From Flaccisagitta enflata (taxonomy: Eukaryota; Chaetognatha; Sagittoidea; Aphragmophora): 64,000 bases of DNA. The stretch spans positions 1,178,001 to 1,242,000 of the forward strand of contig OZ231127.1 of the NCBI GenBank assembly GCA_965153355.1, given 5' to 3'. The translations under genes were made by a program, and so were the position numbers. Below, one piece after another: positions 55,546-64,000 of this stretch (positions are counted from its first letter, which is position 1; each line of letters starts with the position of its first letter). The notes below the pieces were generated by a model. That model worked only from the letters and a program-made list of their open reading frames with translations. It was not told where the DNA came from and ran no database searches.

Positions 55546-55659
55546 AATTTTTTTCAGGGAGAGTGAAGTAAAATCGCGATTTTCAAAACCCACGTAAGAA
55601 ACGCGTTTGTGTCTTTGAGTAGAAACACACCCAAAGTAGGGGATGGAAAGTCAGTTAGA

Positions 55660-55907
55660 GGGCATTTCTAGTCAGAAACAATCGCGTTTTTAACGGGCCA
55701 CTCGGTCGCTCGCTACGTTTGTTCGCTCGCACCGCTCCCCTCACTTGCTATGCAGCGCTCTGCTTAGCTTTGCTTGCTTCGCTTGCTCACTCCGTTCACT
55801 TTGCTCACTCCCTTGTGGGACATTTGAAATTCTTGAATATGTGTTCACGCTGTAAATGCGTTCAACGGGAACAAACGCGTTTTTCATCTTCACTAGAAGC
55901 ACGCCCT
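55660..55907. mobile_element. F-family element, copy 2
   Basis: gggcatttctagtcagaaac and acaatcgcgtttttaacggg at the left; gcttgctcactccgttcac core; tgtgggacatttgaaattc, then aacgggaacaaacgcgtttt and cactagaagcacgccc at the right. Ends are imperfect inverted repeats. Confidence 0.6.
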
Positions 55908-56865
55908 TAGTTTTTTTACGGCGAGGGAAAGTAAAATGATAGAGAGCTGGCTGGCTGGCAGCAAGAGACAGTAAGAGTGATAAAGAACGGAATGAAAAGT
56001 CCTGGTTGATTTTGAGACAGATTTAGTGAAAGAGGTGGGGATAGAGAATCCAAGGAATCTGAAAGCGAGAGACAGTAATAGTGACAGCGAGAGACAGTAA
56101 TAGTGACAGTAATGGGGATAGAAAGTTGTAGGTAGCTGACGAAATGGAGCTTTGATTGAGACGTGACACGGCGGGGTCAAACGGGGAGGGGGGTCAAACT
56201 GGGGGGGGGCAAAAGGGGTGGGGGTTGGTTTGGGGTCAAACGTCGTGGACCTTGACTGGTTCACAACTACGCGGGAAAAAGGCAAGAAAAAGAGATGACA
56301 GAGGACACCAAAAGAGAAGAAAGGATAAGAGAATGGGTGGACTTTAGCAGACCGAAAGAAAATGGAGGCATACAGGCGCAAAGGATATGAACATGGTTGG
56401 ACTTTAGCAGACTTTAGCAGACCGAAAGTAATTGGAGGCAAGTAAAAGGAAAGGATAAGCGAATGGGTGGACTATTGTGGACCTAAAGACTTAAAGGAAA
56501 AGAAACGTAAGAAGATAGCCAGACAGGTATACAGTGCAGTAAATGCAGTATATCTCGTCAAGAGGGCATGCATTGTGCTAGAACAAATATTGACTGGGTT
56601 CTACTACCCAGTCTGATGCTTTGGATTCGAGAAAATCAATCAATGTATTGATTATAGTTTGTGAGATCCTTCGCTTTCTTCAAAACGAGATTGATGAATG
56701 GGCGAATGTGATATTAAAGGACAAACGAATAGAAAAAGCCAACAGTTATTAAGAATCAGACTGACTCATTAACAGACAGCTACGTTAACAGAGAGACAGT
56801 CAAATGGAGAGACAAATGGGCAGACAAACGGAAAGAAAAAGAGCAAACAAGTCATCCAAGGATCG
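55908..56865. other. No gene seen
   Basis: Purine-rich with short duplications (gagagacagtaatagtgaca twice; gtggactttagcagaccg three times). No splice-supported frame. Confidence 0.5.
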
Positions 56866-57222
56866 CACATGGTCAGCGGTACCCGATGCTCTGCTTGAAG
56901 TTATTAGCTGACTAAGTAGAGTGAGAGCAGGGCAGGGGCCCCAAAGGGCCAATGTCCTGTAGGACGCATGGGTGAATTTGCATATGTCCTGAGAGGGCAT
57001 ATATGAGGCCTTAATTTTCTTTTTTCTTTTTTCTTTTTTTGGTAAATTTTCCATCTTTTTCAATGGGAAGTTTGCATTTTGTCAATTTCCCACGTTATTT
57101 GATGGAAAAATGAGACTTGAGAAACTTGGGGGGGACATACTTAATATCAAATGGATGTAACGGTTCACCTCTGTGTTCTACAAGACATCGGCCCTTTGGG
57201 GCCACTGCCCAAAAAGCGGGGA
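56866..57222. mobile_element. D-family element, palindromic copy
   Basis: ggtcagcggtacccgatgct at the left. gcaggggccccaaagggcca and ggccctttggggccactgcc are inverted copies about 250 bp apart. The interior is T-rich. Confidence 0.55.
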
Positions 57223-57282
57223 AAGTCGAAGTCAGAGAAATAATTTGAGGCTCATGACCGGGTTTCTGGGACGCGGTCTCGG

Positions 57283-57475
57283 TTTTTTTTTCTCGCGTGC
57301 AACGCGATTCTACACCCCGCTTTTTATGTCTATCGGTCGGTCGGTACTTCTTTACTTTCTTTTATATTTTGCAGTCTTTGCCCTCACTGCTCCAGTCCAA
57401 ATGCACTAGAGACCTAGATTACGGCTCCTGCCCACCCACATGTAACCGGGGTAGCCGTGTATCCGGCCTCGCTAT
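57283..57475 (+). mobile_element. Family A hairpin element A10
   Basis: tttctcgcgtgcaacgcgat hairpin, tctacaccccgctttttatg, GGTC tract, cactgctccagtccaaatgc, gcccacccacatgtaacc (stem copy decayed), gtagccgtgtatccggcctc. Confidence 0.68.
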
Positions 57476-57480
57476 TTATC

Positions 57481-57507
57481 TGTGTGTGTGTGTGTGTGTG
57501 AGTGTGT

Positions 57508-57599
<92 letters not shown>

Positions 57600-57600
57600 T
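57481..57600. repeat. (GT)n microsatellite
   Basis: About 55 GT units with gagtgtgtgtgta interruptions, 85 bp upstream of exon 6. Confidence 0.96.
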
Positions 57601-57686
57601 TGTGCGCGTGTGTGAGAGTTGCGGCGAAAACTTTGATTTTGCAACTTTTTTTTGTTTACTTTCTGTTTGTTGATTCTCGACTCCAG

Positions 57687-57933
57687 GATCAGGACCTACC
57701 GAGCCAGTAGACCAACTCTCCCTTCACCTCAACCATCAATTCCATCACCTACAAGATCAACCGACCCAACAACAACAACAACAGCAGCAGCAGCAACAGC
57801 AGCAGCAACAGCAGCAGCAGCAGCAGCAAAGGCAGTCTCTGAGAAATCAATTTGGTCGAGGCGGGCAGACATGTGGCAAGGCGGTGGAAAACCAAAGGGA
57901 ATCACGGGACTCTACCCTCACAAGAGATTACAG
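57687..57933 (+). CDS. Internal exon 6: poly-Gln region
   Basis: The acceptor is ttctcgactccag and the donor is TACAG|GTCAGG. The exon is 247 nt, entering in phase 1 (completing Gly with the G of AAAG) and leaving in phase 2. The peptide starts GSGPTEPVDQLSLHLNHQ, includes FHHLQDQPT, then about 20 Gln of mixed CAA/CAG, then RQSLRNQFGRGGQTCGKAVE and a charged tail ending TLTRDYR. Mixed glutamine codons suggest an older tract than the pure CAA run of exon 4. A GT tract lies ~85 bp upstream and a GAT tract directly downstream. No domain recognised. Confidence 0.78.
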
Positions 57934-57936
57934 GTC

Positions 57937-57939
<3 letters not shown>

Positions 57940-57990
<51 letters not shown>

Positions 57991-58060
57991 ATGATGATGA
58001 TGATAATGATGATGATGATAATTATGATGATAATGATGCTGACGATGACGATGAATAATA

Positions 58061-58129
<69 letters not shown>

Positions 58130-58320
58130 TTGATGATGTTGATGATGTTGTTGATAACAATGACCATATTGATGATGATGCTGATGACGTTGATGATAAC
58201 GTTGAAGATGACGATGATGATGGTGATGATGATGTTGATGATGATGATAATGATGACGATGATGATGATGATGCTGATGACGATGATGATAACGATGAAG
58301 ATGACGATGATGATGAATGA
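57940..58320. repeat. (GAT)n microsatellite at start of intron 6
   Basis: GAT triplets with GAC, GTT and AAT variants for ~380 bp directly after the exon 6 donor. Asp/Met/Ile frames are artefacts. Confidence 0.95.
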
Positions 58321-59590
58321 AAAGTGTATTGTAGTTTGGTTCAGATAGATTTTTGAAAATTCTTGAAACAACTTTTGACATCAGGCGATCCTACTTTGAA
58401 ATGCTTGCAAAATATTTACGTTCTACATGCAATGTACAAGCAGAGTATTTCTTTATAGTCTCTGTCCTTATTTGGCTACTTGGTATATAAGTATGTCGTT
58501 TGTAGTGATGTTATTGCAGTGGCGCATCTGAGCCAAGATTTCAGCAGCAGCAGTAATACAACAGTTAATGTATGATCAGCCATTCATGACGAAATGTTTT
58601 GATGTTGTTTCGGTTTCGTTTTACCCTTATATCCGCATTCATCCATCCACACAGCCAATTATTCATTTGTTCATTCATTATTTTTTTTCTTTTTCTTATC
58701 CAAAGCTTTGTGCTCGGATGAGGTTGACCGTGTGCATTGGTGGAAAAATAGTTGGCTCGTGGATGGATGCGCCTTTTGTTCACGTGCCTCTTTTTCCACT
58801 ACCCTGCCCGCGGCTATTCATTGTTCCTTCCCCCCCCCCCGCCCCCTCCCCACTCCCGTACCCTCAAATCTTCATCACTTCGCCACCCCCCTCCGGGAGG
58901 GGCCCTCCCCATCCCATGCCCTTAATTCCGCATCACTTCCCCCTCCACCCCATGCCCCAATGCCCCATGTCCCATGCCCCATACATTGCTTCTTCCCTCC
59001 CGCCCCCGCCCCGCCCCAACCCCATTCCCCATTCCTCACCCTACCATCTTGCTCAAAATGATAGTCTCACTTGTTCGACGAATATTTAACTGTACGTGAA
59101 TATTTACCTGTTCATTGACACTTTCTTTGCTCATTTTCATAAAATCACATAAACATCGGTGACCATAAAAGAATTTCGAAAAATCTATCAAATGCCGCCA
59201 AACAAATTTTTCATGTTCAAACCATTTATGTTCTACATTAGAATGAATAGATATAGGTCTAAAAATGCTAAATTGTATTGAACAAGCTTGTAAAATGAAA
59301 TCCTTCACTTTTATGCTTTTATGTCTACCCAAATGAAAACCAAGAATATCTAGTACCAAGAGGGCTCATGAATATTTGTACAAAATAACAGCAATCGATG
59401 ACTATTTTGTTTTACTGGGACGATATTTTTGAGCAAGATGCTATTACCTAACATATGTCAAACAGATAGCGCGTGCGCTATGCATTGATTCGATGATGAG
59501 CAATAGAAAGGACAGATGGGACATAAATCACATTATGCAATTTGCATATGTACGTATGGAAGGTCAAAAGTTTTAACCTGTCATCAAAGA
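58321..59590. other. No exon seen; C-rich patch
   Basis: A C-rich region at 58780-59040 with catgccccatgcccc units. The segment 59165-59400 has MITE-like AT-rich words. I could not place a seventh exon in phase 2. Confidence 0.5.
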
Positions 59591-59979
59591 ATAGCACGTG
59601 GTCAGCGGTACCCGTTGCTCTGTTCAGTGTGATATTGCAAAACTAAGGAGAGATGGGCAACAAGACCGATTCTCTGTAGAATACAGAAGACTGTTCACGT
59701 TCCGTCCAGGATTGATGTTAGGAGAAAAGGGCAAGGCTGGGGAGGGATACAGTGGCTATGTAGAGCATTTAGAGGTAGGACTTGAGCAATGGAACATTTC
59801 CAACAGGCTTGGTAAGCATGAGGTGGACTTGAAAGGGTAGGTTTGAGTTCTGATAGGGAAGATTTGATATGTGAGAACTGAGAAGGCCAATAGGGGCTTG
59901 AGTGAACTGACTGTAGGCCTGAGAATGGTCTGACACGGCTAACCGGGGCCTTGAGAGGTTTTAGGTGGAGGGGGACATA
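59591..59979. other. D-family fragment and unique DNA
   Basis: gtggtcagcggtacccgttg (59597) matches the D-family start. The 80-codon open frame here spans this relic and is not supported as a gene. Confidence 0.45.
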
Positions 59980-60154
59980 CAGTAGGACCCCGCCTCATCG
60001 GTCCCATTGGGACTGAAGATTTCCCACCTTTATCTCAGGATAATCTTTAAAGAGAGGTGAAATCACATAAAAACTATCATTTGGTACTTCAAAATATTGA
60101 CCTTTATTGATGGGGAAGCTTTAAAAGCGGGGCTGTTATTGCGGGGTTCCACTG
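59980..60154. mobile_element. TA-flanked MITE M12 (CAGTAGGACCCCGC ends)
   Basis: CAGTAGGACCCCGCCTCATC at the left, gcggggttccactg at the right, TA on both sides. 175 bp. The terminal sequence resembles pogo/Tigger-type ends. A lone inverted copy of the left end is at 62226-62303, also followed by TA. Confidence 0.68.
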
Positions 60155-60857
<703 letters not shown>

Positions 60858-61009
60858 GTCTTTATCTACTCATACCAACGGTGTGTCTTTCTATCTGTCT
60901 GGTCTGTCCATCTGTCTGTCTCGACGGTTAAGTATGCGACTAACTATGCGCACATATCCACAAAAGTAGGTATTTGGCCGGGGTTGGTTTTCACGACCCC
61001 AAGATATTC

Positions 61010-61305
61010 CTTCCACGCTTCTAACAATTACATGTCTCTCTCCTCTTCTCATCCTTGTTTATTTCTTCTGTCTCTGTCTCTGCCTCTCGGCCGCGATCCT
61101 GGTCCTTCCACGCTTCTATCAATTACATGTCTCTCTCCTCTTCTCATCCTTGTTTATTTCTTCTGTCTCTGTCTTTGCCTCTCGGCCGCGATCCTGGTCC
61201 TTCCATGCTTCTATCAATTACATGTCTCTCTCCTCTTCTCATCCTTGTTTATTTCTTCTGTTTCTGTCTTTGCCTCTCGGCCGCGATCCTGGTCTTTTAT
61301 CCTGG
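61010..61305. repeat. 95-bp tandem repeat, three units
   Basis: ttccacgcttctatcaatta, catgtctctctcctcttctc and gcctctcggccgcgatcctg repeat with very few differences, so the duplication is recent. Confidence 0.93.
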
Positions 61306-62155
61306 GCCCCAGTTTTGAGATCGCTGGAATGAATAAATTCAATCGAAATCATTTGGGACCAAAACCACGTGAATGACTTAGAACTGGGAATGGGGAGGGG
61401 CGGGGTGGGGGGTGGACGGGCGGGGGTGGGGGGGATATGTAAGTGAAGGCAGTGGAGGAAGGGATTGGGAGAAGGACAGGTTGGGAGGGAATGAAGGGGC
61501 GGGGATGGGGCAGAGGGAGTAGGGTAGAAGGCTCAGTTAGACAAGGGTAATTGGGGTGATTGTGGGCAAAGGTGTACAGGATAGCATGATTGGAGGAGTT
61601 TTGAACTGGGGCGTGGGTTATTGAGATGGCAGAATACTGGTGGCTGGTGAGAAGAATCAAGTGTGGGGTAACAAGGGCAAGCTGAGGTGGAGGTATCATA
61701 GGGAAGTGAGGAAGAAGTTACATTTACCGGGGTTATGGCTGGAAGCTGGGCAAGTAAGATTTGGGTAAAAGTGTGAAGGGAAAAGAAAGGGGTGCCTGTG
61801 GTAGGAATAAGAAGAAGGATGGGTAGGGGGTTTGGTTTGAGAGGAGTAAAAGAGGGTCAGCAGTGAATGAGATCGACAACCGTGACAAGGAGATGGGTTT
61901 GACTAGGGCAGGAATAGGCATGAAAGGGTTTCACACGATTGTACATGAATGAGGAGAGGGAAGGAAGGTGGGGAGAAAGGCTTGGGGGAGGTGGGGAGAA
62001 TGGCTAAGGAGGGAGGTGGGGAGGGAGATGTGAAACCATTTCGAGAAGTATTCTACCACAGACAAATTTATGATCTCTTTATTCTCAGAGAGAGAATTAG
62101 AGCGAGAAGAAACTACTTCACTTTTTATCACTCTCTCTATCTTTCCAAAAGTTCC
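61306..62155. other. G-rich unique DNA, no gene seen
   Basis: ggggcggggtggggggtgg (61395) and similar G runs to 61520, then purine-rich sequence. Confidence 0.5.
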
Positions 62156-62157
62156 CC

Positions 62158-62210
<53 letters not shown>
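62158..62210. repeat. (GA)~25 microsatellite
   Basis: Uninterrupted GA. One of three GA-orientation tracts. Confidence 0.97.
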
Positions 62211-62212
<2 letters not shown>

Positions 62213-62225
62213 CAATGTTATTTGA

Positions 62226-62303
62226 CCTCTCTTTAAAGGTAACCCTAAGATAAAGGTGAAAAATCTTCAGTCCCAATGGGACCGATGAGGCGGGGTCCTA
62301 CTG
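62226..62303. mobile_element. Solo inverted end of the M12 family
   Basis: gtcccaatgggaccgatgag and gcggggtcctactg are the inverse of the M12 left end over about 75 bp, followed by TA. Could pair with 59980 as a 2.3-kb element, but no transposase lies between. Confidence 0.6.
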
Positions 62304-62653
62304 TACTTCACTTTTATCACTCTCTCTATCCTTTAAAACCCCGAAAGCTTGACAGAGGGACAGGGGGGGCAGGAGAGAGGGCAGAGGGTGGGGATGAGAA
62401 AGGACAGACAGACAGGACGGACAGCATACATACAGAGAAAAGAGAGAGAGGAGAGAAGGTGTAAAACCTGCCTTCTTTCCCCAACGTGGGACTGTGATGC
62501 TGTACCTCTATGCGACCTGTCATAAATTGGATTATCAAGCCTATTGTCTCATTTCGGGTATGCTCATTTCCAGATTGTCTCATTTCCGAGGTGTCTCTTC
62601 TACTTTTCCAGGCACAAGCACATCCAACAAAAATAGTCATAAAAGCGTTAGAT

Positions 62654-63131
62654 GGTCAGCAGTACCGTGCCTCTTGAAGTTGTGGTTGGTAGAGAGCAGG
62701 GCAGCATTTAAAGGGATCGATGACCTATCTTTCCAACATATGGGGAGTTTTCTCATTCTCCTCCTCCTCCTCCTCCTTCTCCTCCGCAACCCCCCCCCCC
62801 CAGCCTCCAGGCCCATATCTCAGCCTGGAGGCCTATATCCTAGCCTCCAGGCCCAGATACTATTATTGAGGCCCAAATCCTTAGTGGAATCTGGGCCTTG
62901 GGGTTGGGATTTGGGCCTTGAGGGTGGGATTTGGGCCTCAAGACTGGGATTTGGGCCCAGAGGCTGGGATATGGGCCTCCAGGCTGAGATATGGGCCTGG
63001 AGGCTGGGGGAGAGGGGGGTACGAAGGAGAAGGAGGAGGAGGAGAAGGCCGTTGCCCAAAAAGGGGCGCTTTGTATAAATTCCTCTCATACAATCCTTTT
63101 GAGGGGATCATCGGCCCCGGAAGGGCCGATG
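62654..63131. mobile_element. D-family element, longest minisatellite core
   Basis: ggtcagcagtaccgtgcctc at the left; gagcagggcagcatttaaag; a core of about twelve ~20-bp units such as gggcctggaggctgagatat, in both orientations; then gaaggccgttgcccaaaaag and ggccccggaagggccgatgg. Frames of 89-194 codons are repeat artefacts. Confidence 0.6.
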
Positions 63132-64000
63132 GCCTATGATTCCAAATAAAAATTCTGTTCTATCGCGTTCTCTCGGGCAAAGACTTAGTTTGCCGGTCGA
63201 TCATGACGTTAGGGTGTTGCTCTAACGAGTGCAATTCATGTTGTTATATAAAACTGTATTCTCTGACAGATTGACCTAGATATTTTTTCCACTGGTCCCA
63301 AATTTGTTCCTCTCACTAGGAACAGGTAAACTGTACCCTGGGAACAATTTCAAAATAATCAACATTGCTTAGAAAAAGGATAAACTTTTTAGGGTATGCG
63401 ATATCTTGCATATTTAGAAAGATATGAAAAAACATTTCGTCGCGTCGAAACGGCTCCGCCACCTATTTCAGTTTTTTTCCATGAAATAGGACGATGAAAG
63501 TAAAAATCGTCAAGCTGCGAGATTAGCAGAATAAGTAAAGGCATTATAGTGAAATCGTATTCTAAGGGCAGTCTTAAAATTTCTAGGTCATTCTCTTCTA
63601 TTGAATTTTTATAAACTACAATATGCAAACTATCAAACTTTATGTAAGTAAAAGATTATTTGAGATATGTCGTTCTTTGACCGAAAAAAAAACGATATTC
63701 AAGTCGGCAAGTTAAAAAAAGATAGAGAAGAAATACATGTGCGGTTCTTCTCCGTTGCGTATGCTGACCTTCAGACTTTTAGTTGGAGAGATTTTTTTAG
63801 ATCATTCTTTTTTTTTTCCGATCTAAACGATCGATTTATTTTGGAAAATCTGCGATGAGATTGAACAAGTTCTTCTATTCATAAAAGGTGTCTTGGTTTA
63901 TTCATTTTTCCAATCATTCATTCCTCCATTCTTTCATCTATTCATAATAGGTGTCATGGTTGGTGTCTTTCCACGCGGTTCATTACAAAAAAATTGTTAA
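63132..64000. other. No feature seen
   Basis: AT-rich sequence. A 63-codon open frame at 63667 has homopolymer A and T runs and no splice or start support. Confidence 0.5.

Larger units (their letters stand above)
55135..55632. mobile_element. Palindromic element M11 with two tRNA-like arms
   Basis: Ends GGGTGCGTTTCTACTCAAAG and ctttgagtagaaacacaccc. The arms are diverged inverted repeats (ttttcaggaagg / ctccctgaaaaaaa). Each arm contains a tRNA-like sequence in opposite orientation. May be two tRNA-derived SINEs head to head or a foldback element that captured one. Confidence 0.6.

Noticed and set aside
58686-58800. Seventh exon after ttcttatccaaag at 58703
   Set aside because: In the required phase (2) it meets TGA within five codons.
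59598-59840. 80-codon open frame
   Set aside because: It begins inside a D-family relic (ggtcagcggtaccc) and has no splice or homology support.
63667-63858. 63-codon open frame MSFFDRKK...
   Set aside because: Contains long A and T homopolymers. No Kozak-like context, splice sites or recognisable domain.

Overview
This is nuclear DNA of a eukaryote, most likely a marine invertebrate animal. The evidence is spliced exons with GT-AG introns, degenerate TTAGGG-type repeats, many TA-flanked DNA-transposon relics, long microsatellites, and short elements resembling the Helentron/HINE class known from animals. I cannot name the species or phylum. There is no bacterial or viral gene. Nearly every ORF over 60 codons is a translated microsatellite, satellite or transposon relic.

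One protein-coding gene can be supported. It runs on the + strand and its 5' and 3' ends are not recognisable here. Six exons join with perfect phase agreement: 6663-6985, 32753-32799, 35496-35601, 36383-36860, 47158-47351 (plus a downstream in-frame array) and 57687-57933. Introns are about 25.8, 2.7, 0.8, 10.3 and 10.3 kb. The peptide has poly-Asn, poly-Gly, poly-Gln and poly-Ala runs, an acidic Pro-rich stretch, and a 23-residue repeat rich in Leu and Asp. I recognise no catalytic or DNA-binding domain. The composition resembles a transcriptional or scaffold regulator, which is inference only.

The most remarkable structure is at 47.3-54.7 kb. The last ~55 bp of exon 5, together with its 5' splice site (AAAG|GTAAGG), has been amplified into about 95-100 tandem units of 69 bp (sometimes 63 bp). 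Both lengths are multiples of three. Nearly every unit carries an intact donor in the same phase, and that phase fits the next exon's acceptor. The first ~48 units form one open frame. Most frequent base variants between units are silent in that frame. The array could therefore be a translated repeat domain, a ladder of alternative frame-preserving donors, or both. Exon 4 shows a smaller parallel: its tail and donor recur three times downstream, with decaying donors and no frame conservation.

The remainder, region by region. 0-6 kb: a TA-flanked palindromic element, CT/GTCT and CTT tracts, TTAGGG-like repeats and D-family elements. 7-11 kb: a palindromic element inside a TATG tract, an ACA tract and AT-rich DNA. 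11.4-15.3 kb: a 91-bp satellite with a ~908-bp higher-order duplication. 15.5-26 kb: short elements with terminal hairpins and many simple repeats. 26-31 kb: a minisatellite split by a hAT-like insertion with nested elements, then a 70-bp array split by a palindromic element. 31-47 kb: exons 2-4 among TTG, GAT and CT tracts and further palindromes. 54.9-64 kb: more elements, a palindrome carrying two tRNA-like sequences, exon 6, and GAT, GC-rich and D-family DNA.

Three families of short interspersed elements (A, B, C) differ in sequence but share one layout: a 5' hairpin, a GGTC/GTCC tetranucleotide spacer, another copy of the stem sequence, a small 3' hairpin, and an end in TTGTT. The stem copies covary between elements, so the pairing itself appears to be conserved. 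This layout resembles non-autonomous Helentron-type elements.
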